Numbered from the stretch's first letter, positions 35,079-43,194 are shown. The stretch: DNA of 64,000 nucleotides from Clostridiales bacterium CCNA10 (GCA_003573975.1 AP018533.1:248001-312000), one strand, 5' to 3'. Translations and numbers: made by a program. The notes: generated by a model not told the origin, from the letters alone.

Positions 35079-35634
35079 CTCCGTTGGCATGACCCCGGCG
35101 AATTTTTCGCCGGGTGTCTTTGCCATGGTACGAAACATCTCCGAGTCAGTGATTATCCCAATAGCAGGCTTGATTCTGACCTTCATTGCCTGTTATGAGC
35201 TAATTCAGATGATTATTGACCACAACAATCTGGCAAATTTTGAAACCTGGATCTTCTTCAAATGGGTGTTCAAGACTTTTGTTGCGGTCATGTTAATCAC
35301 AAACACATTCAATATCACGATGGCTGTGTTCGATGTGGCACAGCACGTTATAAACGCAAGCGCCGGTATCATATCCGGAAATACTGCCATAGATGCTTCG
35401 GCATTGGAAACAATGGAAGAAACGCTGATGGCAATGGATTTGGGGCCTTTGCTCGGCTTGTTCCTACAATCCTTTATCGTGCAGGTCACGATGTCCGCTT
35501 TGGCAATCATCATCTTTGTGATCGTCTACGGTCGAATGATTGAAATTTACCTGATGGTCAGCCTTGCCCCGATTCCGCTTTCCACTTTTGGGAACAGAGA
35601 GCAAAGCAATATTGGACAGAATTATCATCATTGA
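35079..35634 (+). pseudogene. TrbL fragment truncated at both ends
   Basis: It reads SVGMTPANFSPGVFAMVRNI through [13 protein letters not shown] and matches the middle of the TrbL protein at 16154-17020. The N-terminal region and all residues after GQNY are missing. Confidence 0.85.
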
Positions 35635-36040
35635 CCGTGATGATAAGGGCGAGGAAACCGTGCATTTTCTGAACCAGGTGGATGAAGCCGACTTGCTCAA
35701 GCTGATGGACGAGGAGGAAGTTGCAGAGTTCACTAAGCCGGTTGAGGAAGCAAAGCCAGAAGTGGCTGAAACGGTTCCTGAAACTACAGAACCTACTCCA
35801 GAGGAAAAGCCGAAATCCACGAATATGCTCCCGGCGATTCTTACTCTGCTTGTGCTTGCCTGTGGTGGTGGATTCTTCGTATTCAAGAAAGTCCAGGAAA
35901 AGAAGAAGGCACAGGAAGCGGCAAAGCCTGATCCGGATGCAGATTATGTGGACGATGACGAGGACTATGGGTACGATCCGGAGTTTGAGGACGATGATGT
36001 AGATAGCTCCGTTGATGAAGATGATAATGAACCTGTGTAA
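35620..36040 (+). pseudogene. DUF4366 fragment lacking the N-terminus
   Basis: From [19 protein letters not shown] onward it matches the second half of the DUF4366 family, including the TM helix and acidic tail. The signal peptide is gone and the frame joins the TrbL fragment at TATCATCATTGA. Confidence 0.85.
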
Positions 36041-36172
36041 ACAGGATAGGCTTGATGCCTGGGGCAGCCTTCGGGTTGCCTTTACATATAGAAGTAGTTT
36101 TTCAAAAACCGATGTGATATAATTTGTAGCATAGACAAAGTGACAAATCGGAATTTATAAAGGAGAATATTG

Positions 36173-36775
36173 ATGAAACTATTTTTATGTTCGCACTTTT
36201 CAAGTGTGGGAAGTCTGATAAAGGAAGAAATTGAAAATAAGAAAGTCGCATTTATTCCAACAGCTTCACTGCGTGAAGGCTACACCGGTTATGTCGGCTC
36301 GGCTCGAAAATTATTCAAAAAGTTGGGAGCAATCGTAACTGAAATTGATATTTCAACGGAGGCTTATTCAACGATACAGTCTGTTTTTGAAGAAGCAGAT
36401 GTGATATATTTTACCGGCGGAAATTCTTTCTTTCTTATGGACCAGCTCCGTAAAACGGGAACTGATGGGCTACTGAAAAAGGAATTGGCAAATGGAAAAT
36501 TGATGATCGGCGAGTCGGCAGGCGCAATTATATGCGCTCCAAGCATCCAATATATCGAGCAAATGGATGAAAAGCCAGAGGACTACTCACAAGAAGATGA
36601 TGCAGGGCTTGATTTGATTGATTTCTATGTTCTTCCGCATTATCTTACAGCACCATTTAAGAAAGTTACCGAGAAAATAATGACTGAGTTTTCGGATTTG
36701 AATCTATGCCCAATTAACAACCGTCAGGGAATTGTAATTGATGGTGAAGGTTCAAAGGTTATTTGCAAAGACTAA
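36173..36775 (+). CDS. Peptidase E-like (type 1 glutamine amidotransferase-like)
   Basis: This 200-residue protein contains the nucleophile elbow GESAGAIIC with the catalytic Ser and an upstream YFTGGNSFFLMDQLR segment, as in S51 dipeptidases. It is preceded by AAAGGAG. It is AT-rich and unlike the ICE genes, so it is likely host chromosome. Confidence 0.85.
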   Translation: MKLFLCSHFSSVGSLIKEEIENKKVAFIPTASLREGYTGYVGSARKLFKKLGAIVTEIDISTEAYSTIQSVFEEADVIYFTGGNSFFLMDQLRKTGTDGLLKKELANGKLMIGESAGAIICAPSIQYIEQMDEKPEDYSQEDDAGLDLIDFYVLPHYLTAPFKKVTEKIMTEFSDLNLCPINNRQGIVIDGEGSKVICKD

Positions 36776-36835
36776 TTTGAAAATTCAAGTTTGGAGAATT
36801 GAGAAAATCGGAAGTTTACAGCGAGGTGAAAGAGG

Positions 36836-37594
36836 TTGAATTATGTAGAATATGGAAAAGAAAACAAATATGATGATAATATATTTTTTCAAAAATACAG
36901 TCAAATGAGTCGCTCACAGCAGGGACTAGCCGGTGCAGGAGAATGGGAAACATTGAGAAAGCTGCTGCCGGATTTTAAAGATAAGCGTGTGCTTGATTTA
37001 GGATGCGGCTATGGATGGCACTGTATTTATGCGATGGAACACGGAGCGTCTTCTGTTGTAGGTGTTGATATTTCTCATAAAATGCTCGAGGTAGCCAAAG
37101 AAAAAACACATTTTCCACAGGTTGAATATAAATGCTGTGCTATAGAAGATGTGGAATTCCCAGAGGAGAGTTTTGATGTAATATTAAGTTCACTTGCGTT
37201 TCACTATGTAGCAGATTATGAGATTTTAGTAAAAAAGATATATAGAATACTGAAGTCTGGTGGTAAGCTAGTTTTTACGGTTGAACATCCTGTTTTTACT
37301 GCCTATGGAACACAAGACTGGCATTATAACGAAAAAGGAGAAATACTGCATTTTCCGGTGGATAATTATTATTATGAGGGCAAACGGACAGCTGTGTTTT
37401 TAGGAGAAAAGGTTACAAAATATCATAGAACACTGACCACATATCTAAATACACTGCTTTCAAATGGTTTTATAATAAATCATATTGTGGAGCCGCAGCC
37501 GCCGGAAAACATGATGGATATTCCGGGGATGCAGGATGAAATGCGCCGTCCCATGATGCTGATTGTATCGGCGAACAAAAAAGTGGATAGATAG
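36836..37594 (+). CDS. Class I SAM-dependent methyltransferase
   Basis: This is a 252-residue protein. Motif I is VLDLGCGYGWHCIYA, the acidic residue follows in VVGVDIS, and post-motif AIEDVEFPEESFDVILSSLAFHYV is present. It resembles small-molecule methyltransferases of the ubiE type. The start is TTG. The substrate is unknown; it is probably a host gene in an operon with the peptidase. Confidence 0.85.
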   Translation: MNYVEYGKENKYDDNIFFQKYSQMSRSQQGLAGAGEWETLRKLLPDFKDKRVLDLGCGYGWHCIYAMEHGASSVVGVDISHKMLEVAKEKTHFPQVEYKCCAIEDVEFPEESFDVILSSLAFHYVADYEILVKKIYRILKSGGKLVFTVEHPVFTAYGTQDWHYNEKGEILHFPVDNYYYEGKRTAVFLGEKVTKYHRTLTTYLNTLLSNGFIINHIVEPQPPENMMDIPGMQDEMRRPMMLIVSANKKVDR

Positions 37595-37631
37595 AACTAA
37601 AACTCCTATAAGGTATAAATGGAGGTAATTT

Positions 37632-37685
37632 ATGTTTAAAGAAAAAATTATTATAGAAACTAACTACACTTTTACCTGCTTCTAA
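37632..37685 (+). pseudogene. Truncated 17-codon ORF at prophage junction
   Basis: A good ribosome site (GGAGGTAATTT) precedes MFKEKIIIETNYTFTCF and a stop. It looks like the 5' end of a host gene interrupted near 37660 by the phage-like element. Confidence 0.45.
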
Positions 37686-37748
37686 GTGCTGTTAACTGCT
37701 GTAATACCAATGGTTTTCAGAACAGATAAGAGTAGTTAAAAGCGGGTA

Positions 37749-37849
37749 AGTGTAGGTAATTCGTATATTATTTCTGTACCATTCATACAACCATATTCCT
37801 ACACTTCTTGATGTGGTTGATTTTATTTCTACACCTATACTCCTACACT
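37749..37849. repeat. CCTACACT arm-type repeats
   Basis: CCTACACT occurs at 37798 and 37842, inverted (AGTGTAGG) at 37749, and in the longer form CATATTCCTACAC at 37793 and about 39653. They flank the integrase gene and are probable integrase arm-binding sites at attL. Confidence 0.55.
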
Positions 37850-37869
37850 GAAAGCGAGCTTGGCAAGGT

Positions 37870-39102
37870 CTATTTTATTTTCTCAATCTCCTCTCGAAGC
37901 CAAGTAAATTCGCGGCGCGTGTAGACCTTTTCTGTGATGTCGGAGATCTTGTGACCTACCATATATTTGATGGCATACTCATCCACCCCATAGCGTTTTG
38001 CCATGGTCACAAAGTGGGTGCGACCATCGTGAGGACGGTGCTCGGGGTTTAGTTTCAATTCATCACGGATACGCTCGAAGGCTTTCTGATACCGAGCATA
38101 GGTCAACTCAAAGTTCTTCTTGTTTCGGTTGTTGGGGTCTGCCCAGTTAAGCAGATACGGGCTTCCGATTGCTTCTGCTTCTCGATATTTTTTGAGTACC
38201 AGGTCCTGAATACGGGAATGAATGGGGACAACACGATTCTCACCGGCATCCGTCTTCATGCCGCCTTGAAATGTCCAGCTCTCTAAATCCACATCCTTTA
38301 GTTCCAGTAGTCCCAGTTCCTGAGGGCGCCAGCCGGAGTAGCACTGGATAAGCAGGATGTCGATACCATGTTTCTCATCGATATTATTCCAGAGCAATTC
38401 CATTTCATCATCTGTAAAAGCGATATGCCCCTTCTTTACTTTCTGGATCTCTTTGACGGTTTCTTCCGTGAGGTTGAAGGTTCTGGAATAGTTTCGATCC
38501 ACTAACTCATATTCCAACGCATAGTCCAGCATCATGTTAAACATGGATTTGATTTGGTTCTTCATGGTGGCTGTTGGATGCTGCTCTCTGCCTCGAACAG
38601 TGGCCACGCCCTCTTCCATGCAGCCTTTTACATGACGGGCTCGAATGTCCATAACTCGCATCTTGTAAACTGCCGAACAGTAAGGCCAGGCACTGGTCAC
38701 CGCCTTTGTACTCTTGACGGTCTTTTCGTATTCTGGAAGCCACTTGTCATAGAGCTCCTGCATGGTGATGGCTGTTCCAAGGTCATATGGATTCTTGTTA
38801 TATTCCACCAGAGCGGCATAGGCATCGTTATAGGTGGCGAAGTATGATTCTGGCTTGAGCGGTTTGCAAATGGGTCTGCCATCAGAAGTTTTCCCCACAG
38901 TTACCATGGCTCGGAATGGATTTCTCAAATTACGATTTTTGATCTCACTGATCTGACCAAAGCCATTCGGCAATCGCCGTCGCTTGTTGGTTTTGCGAGG
39001 TCTTTTTATTTTTTCAGAAGGTTTCAGAGGATATCCGCAATGAGGACAGGCATTTGCCTTATCGCTCACTGGCAATTCGCACTCTGGGCATTGGGTCAGC
39101 AT
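37870..39102 (-). CDS. int: Tyrosine recombinase / phage integrase
   Basis: This is a 410-residue integrase. It has an N-terminal zinc ribbon (CPECELPVSDKANACPHCGYP), an AP2-like arm-binding region, a SAM-like core and a catalytic domain with Arg in CYSGWRPQELG, HDGRTHF, GHKISDITEKVY and the final Tyr. It reads out toward attL. It is coupled by a 7-bp overlap to the small membrane-protein gene upstream. Confidence 0.92.
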   Translation of the reverse strand: MLTQCPECELPVSDKANACPHCGYPLKPSEKIKRPRKTNKRRRLPNGFGQISEIKNRNLRNPFRAMVTVGKTSDGRPICKPLKPESYFATYNDAYAALVEYNKNPYDLGTAITMQELYDKWLPEYEKTVKSTKAVTSAWPYCSAVYKMRVMDIRARHVKGCMEEGVATVRGREQHPTATMKNQIKSMFNMMLDYALEYELVDRNYSRTFNLTEETVKEIQKVKKGHIAFTDDEMELLWNNIDEKHGIDILLIQCYSGWRPQELGLLELKDVDLESWTFQGGMKTDAGENRVVPIHSRIQDLVLKKYREAEAIGSPYLLNWADPNNRNKKNFELTYARYQKAFERIRDELKLNPEHRPHDGRTHFVTMAKRYGVDEYAIKYMVGHKISDITEKVYTRREFTWLREEIEKIK

Positions 39103-39305
39103 AGGTCATCCCTCTTTTTCAAGGCTTTAATTTCTCGGCGTTCGATTTTGTCAACGATACGGCCGCCTACCGCATGGAGTAGAAAAACGCTGCCCGCAAA
39201 TAGTAGCGCACCCCAGGCTCGCTGATTTTTGTTGTACTCTTTTACGCCGCCCTGCATAGTATAGACTTCATGCAAATGCTTGGCTGGGTTCACGTGTTTC
39301 TTCAT
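39096..39305 (-). CDS. Small membrane protein upstream of int
   Basis: This 69-residue protein has one hydrophobic segment (RAWGALLFAGSVFLLHAVGG) and a basic tail. A site AAAGGAG precedes ATG 39305. Its stop overlaps the integrase start. Its role is unknown. Confidence 0.65.
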   Translation of the reverse strand: MKKHVNPAKHLHEVYTMQGGVKEYNKNQRAWGALLFAGSVFLLHAVGGRIVDKIERREIKALKKRDDLC

Positions 39306-39356
39306 TGGGTGTCTCCTTTCGCAAGATTTACAGTGGGTTTTATGGAGGTGTTCTAT

Positions 39357-39557
39357 ATGAAATACATGACGAATGCACAAATCGACGAGCTTAATTTGCT
39401 TTTGGATAAGCATGGGGCGGCTTTGACAGCATTTTATAACGAAGGAATGAGACAAGGCGCCAAAAATGTGATCCATGGTATGATGATTGGCGCGGCGATT
39501 ATTGCTGGCGTTCAGATCACAAGGGCAATCATCAGAGCACACAAGCAAAAGAACTAA
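39357..39557 (+). CDS. Small helical protein (first cassette)
   Basis: This is a 66-residue protein (NAQIDELNLLLDKHG..., then a Gly/Ala-rich hydrophobic helix). TTTATGGAGGTG, the short form of the cassette motif, lies upstream and a terminator hairpin follows at 39566-39596. Its function is unknown. Confidence 0.65.
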   Translation: MKYMTNAQIDELNLLLDKHGAALTAFYNEGMRQGAKNVIHGMMIGAAIIAGVQITRAIIRAHKQKN

Positions 39558-39565
39558 ATAGGAAT

Positions 39566-39596
39566 TGGGGTCGCTTAATCAGCGGCTCCTTTTCTT
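39566..39596 (+). terminator. Cassette terminator
   Basis: GGGGTCGCT, TAATC and AGCGGCTCC form a hairpin with GU pairs, followed by TTTTCTTTTT. Confidence 0.6.
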
Positions 39597-39696
39597 TTTG
39601 CCCCTTGCGCCGCCCGCTCTAATCATATATGATAAGTGTACGAATTGTCAAGCATATTCCTACACAATATTTTTGATTAAGATTTGAGGGCTGGAT

Positions 39697-40023
39697 ATGG
39701 TGATGAACGAGTGCTCCGCCTGTCCCCGGTGCGGCGGACGGTTGAAATACTACGACAGCGTGCCCAGACTGGTACGGACGAAAGGGCGGCAAACCTCCAG
39801 AGTTCCCATGCGCCGCCTGCGGTGCTCCGGCTGCGGGGCAATCCACCGGGAACTGGGCGGTCTGTTCTTCCCCTACAAGCAGTACGAGGCCGAAGTGATA
39901 TTCGGCGTACTGGAGGGGCTTATCACCTGCGAGACACTGGGGTTCGAGGATTACCCCTGCGAGATGACCATGCTCCGGTGGCTTTCGCAGAAAGCACAGC
40001 TCCTATTATGGAGAAATCCATAA
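39697..40023 (+). CDS. DUF6431-like zinc-ribbon protein
   Basis: This 108-residue protein has CxxC pairs (CSACPRCGGRL, CSGCGAIHREL) and LEGLITCETLGFEDYPCEMT. It resembles a transposase-type zinc-ribbon/HTH head without a catalytic part. A copy of the cassette motif (39986-40014) lies inside its last codons. Confidence 0.75.
   Translation: MVMNECSACPRCGGRLKYYDSVPRLVRTKGRQTSRVPMRRLRCSGCGAIHRELGGLFFPYKQYEAEVIFGVLEGLITCETLGFEDYPCEMTMLRWLSQKAQLLLWRNP
39986..40014 (+). promoter_or_regulatory. Cassette motif copy 1
   Basis: CGCAGAAAGCACAG then CTCCTATTATGGAGA. It lies inside the DUF6431 gene end and ahead of the next cassette gene. Confidence 0.6.
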
Positions 40024-40042
40024 GCGAAAGGAGTAAATGAGC

Positions 40043-40279
40043 ATGAAACTGACACCTGTGGACCAGATACCGAAGATGAACGGCTATCACAAGCTGCAAG
40101 AGCTGATCGAGGAGTTTACGAACGGCGACGCTAAGATCGTAAAGGTGGAATTTAGCGAGACCGATTATAAATCCCCGGCGGTCTGCCGGTCTTGTCTGGC
40201 CGCGGCCATCAAGCGGTCGAAGCGTCCGGTCAAGGTATGGCGTCGTGGAAATGAGATATTCCTGAGCAGGGATGTTTGA
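40043..40279 (+). CDS. Small phage protein
   Basis: This 78-residue protein has a Cys pair (CRSCLAAAIKRSKR) and a basic C-terminal half, so it may bind nucleic acid. ATG 40043 is preferred, 9 nt after AAAGGAG. A terminator follows at 40289. Confidence 0.65.
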   Translation: MKLTPVDQIPKMNGYHKLQELIEEFTNGDAKIVKVEFSETDYKSPAVCRSCLAAAIKRSKRPVKVWRRGNEIFLSRDV

Positions 40280-40288
40280 CAAAGGATC

Positions 40289-40320
40289 GAGCCGCCGTAA
40301 CAGGCGGCTCTTTTCTTTTT
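40289..40320 (+). terminator. Cassette terminator
   Basis: GAGCCGCC, GTAACA and GGCGGCTC form an 8-bp stem, then TTTTCTTTTT. Confidence 0.8.
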
Positions 40321-40323
40321 CGG

Positions 40324-40353
40324 ACGCAGGAATTGCACAGCCCTTTATGGAGG
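40324..40353 (+). promoter_or_regulatory. Cassette motif copy 2
   Basis: ACGCAGGAATTGCACAG then CCCTTTATGGAGG, just before the ribosome-binding site of the next gene. Confidence 0.55.
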
Positions 40354-40361
40354 TGATTTCA

Positions 40362-40580
40362 ATGGACAAAATCAAAGCACTCAACACCAAAGTCATGGCA
40401 AAAGACTTCGGACGGGTAGGCTTGGGCACACTGGCCATTGCAGCCGGAGCATTTCTGTGGGGCAAGTTTTTGTACGGCAGAGGTGTGCGCGGCTGCCAAC
40501 GCTGGATGTGCGAGACGTTTCCGGACGAATACGAAAGCATGACGGAAAAGGTCGCTGATATGCTGGAACAGGACCATTGA
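40362..40580 (+). CDS. Small membrane protein
   Basis: This 72-residue protein has one hydrophobic segment (VGLGTLAIAAGAFLWGKFLYG) and a charged tail. GGAGGTGATTTCA precedes ATG. It forms its own motif-gene-terminator unit. No family recognised. Confidence 0.65.
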   Translation: MDKIKALNTKVMAKDFGRVGLGTLAIAAGAFLWGKFLYGRGVRGCQRWMCETFPDEYESMTEKVADMLEQDH

Positions 40581-40597
40581 GCAGGCCAAAACAGATT

Positions 40598-40626
40598 GAG
40601 ACGCTCTCGCGGCGGCTCTTTCTTTT
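40598..40626 (+). terminator. Cassette terminator
   Basis: GAGACGCTCTCGCGGCGGCTC can fold into a hairpin, followed by TTTCTTTT. Confidence 0.55.
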
Positions 40627-40690
40627 GTCTCCGGCGGTTATATTTCTAATTTAGATTAGCCCGGTTTAACCTAAGTTAGAAAACGGGCCC

Positions 40691-40720
40691 CGCAGATTTC
40701 GCAATTCCTATTATGGAAAG
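40691..40720 (+). promoter_or_regulatory. Cassette motif copy 3 (before structured RNA)
   Basis: CGCAGATTTCGCAAT then TCCTATTATGGAAAG. It abuts the closing stem of the RNA at 40717. Confidence 0.65.
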
Positions 40721-40850
40721 GAAACGGATAGATGCTGGTGGAAATCCAGCGGTGAGACACGAAGGCGTGCCGCCAAGTAATAACTTAATAAAAGATGGCA
40801 CCCACCGGGCAACGGTTTTCGTTGGGCCGACCCTGAAGTCGTTTCCTTTT
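40717..40850 (+). ncRNA. Structured RNA of unknown class
   Basis: AAAGGAAACG (40717-40726) pairs with CGTTTCCTTT (40840-40849) to close a domain of about 130 nt. Inside are GCTGG/CCAGC, GCGG/CCGC enclosing CAC/GTG, and CAACG/CGTTG hairpins. A U-rich run follows. It lies between two cassettes and directly behind a motif copy. It does not fit any riboswitch or RNA class I know. Confidence 0.55.
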
Positions 40851-40898
40851 CTTTTTTTTCGCGCCGATTCAACAGGGGCCTTTATGGAGGTGAAGGTT

Positions 40899-41087
40899 AT
40901 GGACACCAGGAAAATTCTTAGTGCGATCGGAACATTCGCGGTTGTGGGCGCGGTATCCACGGCAGGCGCGGCACTATGGACGAAGGTTCTGAACAGGAAG
41001 TTTCAAATGGTACAGCTCAAACTGACACACCCGAAGTCAGACAAAATTATATTCGTCGACTTCAAGAAGGCAAAGAGGGGCCGCTGA
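40899..41087 (+). CDS. Small membrane protein
   Basis: This 62-residue protein has an N-terminal hydrophobic helix (SAIGTFAVVGAVSTAGAALW) and a basic tail. TTTATGGAGGTGAAGGTT precedes ATG. ATTATATTC lies near its 3' end. Confidence 0.65.
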   Translation: MDTRKILSAIGTFAVVGAVSTAGAALWTKVLNRKFQMVQLKLTHPKSDKIIFVDFKKAKRGR

Positions 41088-41108
41088 CACAGCGGCTCTT
41101 CCCTTTTT
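41078..41108 (+). terminator. Cassette terminator
   Basis: GGGCCGCT, GACAC and AGCGGCTC form a hairpin followed by TTCCCTTTTTAT. Confidence 0.75.
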
Positions 41109-41166
41109 ATCCGCACAAAAGGCCGTCTCCTTTATGGGGACAAAACTTTTTAGGAGGTAATCAAGA

Positions 41167-41364
41167 ATGAACAAGCAGAAATGGACAGAGAAGCCGGTCA
41201 CCTGGGGCGGATATCTCAAACTCAGCGGCATTGTGACAGTCATCGGCGCGATTTTCAGCGCGGTGTATATCATTGCCATGTTTGAGCCGGCCTGGTGGAT
41301 CGGGATTCGGAAGACGGTTGGAAAGACGTTCAACCATTGGGCCCGGAAAAGGAATCGTTTCTAA
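41167..41364 (+). CDS. Small membrane protein
   Basis: This 65-residue protein has one transmembrane helix (GIVTVIGAIFSAVYIIAMF) and a strongly basic C-terminus. AGGAGGTAATCAAGA precedes ATG, and a terminator follows. Unknown function. Confidence 0.7.
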   Translation: MNKQKWTEKPVTWGGYLKLSGIVTVIGAIFSAVYIIAMFEPAWWIGIRKTVGKTFNHWARKRNRF

Positions 41365-41370
41365 AGGGCG

Positions 41371-41405
41371 GGAGCCGCTGTAACAGGCGGCTCCTTCTCT
41401 TTTTC
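41371..41405 (+). terminator. Cassette terminator
   Basis: GGAGCCGCTGTAACAGGCGGCTCC is a near-perfect hairpin, followed by TTCTCTTTTTC. Confidence 0.8.
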
Positions 41406-41477
41406 TTTCCACCGAGGTTGTTTTTACGAAAACGGGGCTGCGCCCTTAGAATAGCCGTTGAAAGGAGGCAGACGCCG

Positions 41478-41729
41478 ATGAATGAACAAGAGTTCCATCC
41501 GGGCTCCGTCCCTGTGGCGGTGGTGGCCCGTGTTTATGGAAAAGACGCGTCCTGGGTGAGGGCCGGAATTATCTCCGGCTGGCTGCCCATCGGCAAGGCG
41601 ACCCGGAACGGCAATCTGGTGGCCAGCATTGAGGAGATGGATTCCCGGTACGGCCGGATCAATTTCTACATCTCGCCAAAGCGATTGTACGAGGAAACCG
41701 GATATTTCTGGAGAGGAGAACGACGATGA
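41478..41729 (+). CDS. Putative DNA-binding protein
   Basis: This 83-residue protein has an HTH-like segment (VPVAVVARVYGKDASWVRAG, then IISGWLPIGKA), like excisionase-type or MerR-type domains. It follows AAAGGAGG. It overlaps the next gene by ATGA. It may regulate the small-gene cluster. Confidence 0.65.
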   Translation: MNEQEFHPGSVPVAVVARVYGKDASWVRAGIISGWLPIGKATRNGNLVASIEEMDSRYGRINFYISPKRLYEETGYFWRGERR

Positions 41730-42148
41730 GAAATGACATGCGTCCAGAGCTTTCGCAGAAGAACCCCTACTGGATCGGCAAGCACCGCTACTACGAGCTG
41801 AAGCATTTCTGCCTACAATACCCCATTTGGAAAAAGGCCCGACTGGCCCTGGATGGGCTGAGTAGGCGGCCGGCCGACCTCCAGGTCTTTGTGAGCTGCG
41901 GGCAGGTGAAGGGCGACCCAACAGAGCGGTGCGCCCAGTCCCGGATATTCTTCGGGGAGCGCATGGAGATGGTGGAGCAGGCGGCCATCGAGGCGGAGCC
42001 CGACCTCTACTCCTATCTGCTGCGGGGCGTGACCGAGGGGCTGTCCTACGATGCGCTGAAGATGAAGTATGATATTCCCTGCTGCCGGGACGTCTATTAC
42101 GCCGCGTACAGACGGTTCTTCTGGCTGCTGAGCAAGAGGAGGGATTGA
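41726..42148 (+). CDS. RinA/ArpU-like phage regulator
   Basis: This 140-residue protein ends in VTEGLSYDALKMKYDIPCCR, then YYAAYRRFFWLL, typical of RinA-like late transcription activators of Gram-positive phages. It is coupled to both neighbours by overlapping stop and start codons. Confidence 0.7.
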   Translation: MRNDMRPELSQKNPYWIGKHRYYELKHFCLQYPIWKKARLALDGLSRRPADLQVFVSCGQVKGDPTERCAQSRIFFGERMEMVEQAAIEAEPDLYSYLLRGVTEGLSYDALKMKYDIPCCRDVYYAAYRRFFWLLSKRRD

Positions 42149-42357
42149 AGTTGCGGGTTGTGGACGTGGCTGTCCGGCAATGCTACCGGTTCAACTGCCC
42201 GAACTGCGGGAGCAGGCTGGAGGCCGACTGCGGCGATCTGGTGGACATCGGCGGAAAGACAAGCCGGTTCTGGTGCCCGGTCTGCCGGAAGGAGCGGTAT
42301 GTTCCATGGAGTGCCCTAAGGAAACGGGTTGTGTACGAGGACAAGTCTGCGGAATAG
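42145..42357 (+). CDS. Zinc-ribbon protein
   Basis: This 70-residue protein has CPNCGSRLEADC and CPVCRKERY, a classical zinc ribbon. It starts at TTG overlapping the upstream stop. It is probably part of the same operon as the RinA-like gene. Confidence 0.7.
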   Translation: MKLRVVDVAVRQCYRFNCPNCGSRLEADCGDLVDIGGKTSRFWCPVCRKERYVPWSALRKRVVYEDKSAE

Positions 42358-42385
42358 GCAGGCTCCTTTATGGAGGCGAAATGCC

Positions 42386-42598
42386 ATGAAGAAAACGATT
42401 TTGGAAAAGGTGGCGGACAACAAGTTCAATGCTGTGAAACAGTTAGTCCGATTCATTCGGGAAAATGACAAGAACCCGGGTGGATTTGAAGACTTATGGG
42501 AAAACAGTTTTGCGCTTGAGGACGAATTAGATGAAATCATACTTCGGATAGCGCACATCATCGAATTGGAAAAAGCATTAGAAGAATACGAAGAGTAA
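42386..42598 (+). CDS. Small acidic helical protein
   Basis: This is a 70-residue acidic protein (ILEKVADNKFNAVKQLVRFI). CTTTATGGAGGCGAAATGCC lies upstream. A terminator follows. No family recognised. Confidence 0.65.
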   Translation: MKKTILEKVADNKFNAVKQLVRFIRENDKNPGGFEDLWENSFALEDELDEIILRIAHIIELEKALEEYEE

Positions 42599-42603
42599 GG
42601 ATT

Positions 42604-42636
42604 GGGCCTGCGGAAACGCGGGCTCTTTCCTTTTTG
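42604..42636 (+). terminator. Cassette terminator
   Basis: GGGCCTGCG, GAAA and CGCGGGCTC form a hairpin, then TTTCCTTTTT. Confidence 0.75.
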
Positions 42637-42641
42637 TATTT

Positions 42642-42670
42642 CGCAGAAACGGCAGCGGCTATTATGGAGG
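42642..42670 (+). promoter_or_regulatory. Cassette motif copy 4
   Basis: CGCAGAAACGGCAG then CGGCTATTATGGAGG, between a terminator and the next small gene. Confidence 0.6.
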
Positions 42671-42680
42671 TGATACCATT

Positions 42681-42854
42681 ATGACTTACAAGCAAATCGA
42701 GGCAAGCCGGGAGCTGAGGCTTTGGATCGGGCAGGTGATCGTGCCCGCCGTTACGATGGCGGTCGCATTGGCGTCCATTCCGGAGGTTAGGAACGCGGCT
42801 TCCACAAAGCTGGAACAGCTGAAATGGAAACTCAAATCCAGGAGCAAGGGCTGA
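42681..42854 (+). CDS. Small membrane protein (57 aa)
   Basis: This is a 57-residue protein (MTYKQIEASRELRLWIGQVI...) with one hydrophobic helix (IVPAVTMAVALASIP) and a basic tail. GGAGGTGATACCATT precedes ATG. It is a complete motif-gene-terminator unit. Confidence 0.6.
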   Translation: MTYKQIEASRELRLWIGQVIVPAVTMAVALASIPEVRNAASTKLEQLKWKLKSRSKG

Positions 42855-42867
42855 GCAGGCCCTTTGC
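42845..42867 (+). terminator. Cassette terminator
   Basis: CAAGGG and CCCTTTG flank CTGAGCAGG, followed by a U-rich stretch. Confidence 0.55.
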
Positions 42868-42972
42868 TTTCTATTTTCCATACGCAGCCGGCCGGAAAGC
42901 GTGTTAGAGTGATATCCTGAAAAATTCCCGGGTGAAAAATTTAAGAAAACAGCGTCAAAGGAGGAATTGAAT

Positions 42973-43194
42973 TTGGAGATTATTGCGGCGATTGCGGCGC
43001 TTTGCATCGGAATTTTGATCGGTATGTGTCTGTTCCAGGATCGTCCGGTCGGCGACCTGCGGGTGGACCATTCCGATTTCGCGGACGAAGGCCCTCATTT
43101 ATATCTTGAGCTGGATACGGATATACGGGCCGTTATGCGGAAGAAACGGGTGGTCTTCCGGGTCAAGGTGGAGGACTTCCTGCCGCACGAATAA
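42973..43194 (+). CDS. Membrane-anchored small protein
   Basis: This 73-residue protein has an N-terminal anchor (MEIIAAIAALCIGILIGMCL) and a soluble tail of about 45 residues with charged and beta-like character. TTG 42973 is 8 nt after AAAGGAGG; a TTG two codons upstream is possible. Confidence 0.65.
   Translation: MEIIAAIAALCIGILIGMCLFQDRPVGDLRVDHSDFADEGPHLYLELDTDIRAVMRKKRVVFRVKVEDFLPHE

Larger units (their letters stand above)
33509..36060. mobile_element. Decayed second ICE (internal deletions)
   Basis: Plus-strand fragments of the same gene families as the first ICE (initiator, TrbL, DUF4366) are joined end to end next to the att core. The complete transfer operon has been lost. This supports a tandem arrangement of two related elements. 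Confidence 0.7.

Noticed and set aside
40691-40898. Cobalamin-type riboswitch at the structured RNA locus
   Set aside because: GGTGGAAATCC resembles part of the B12 box, but the remaining conserved parts are missing and the next gene is not related to B12.
40713-40898. N-terminal extension of the small membrane protein at 40899
   Set aside because: The open frame runs through the structured RNA and lacks a start signal; the ATG at 40899 has a good ribosome site.
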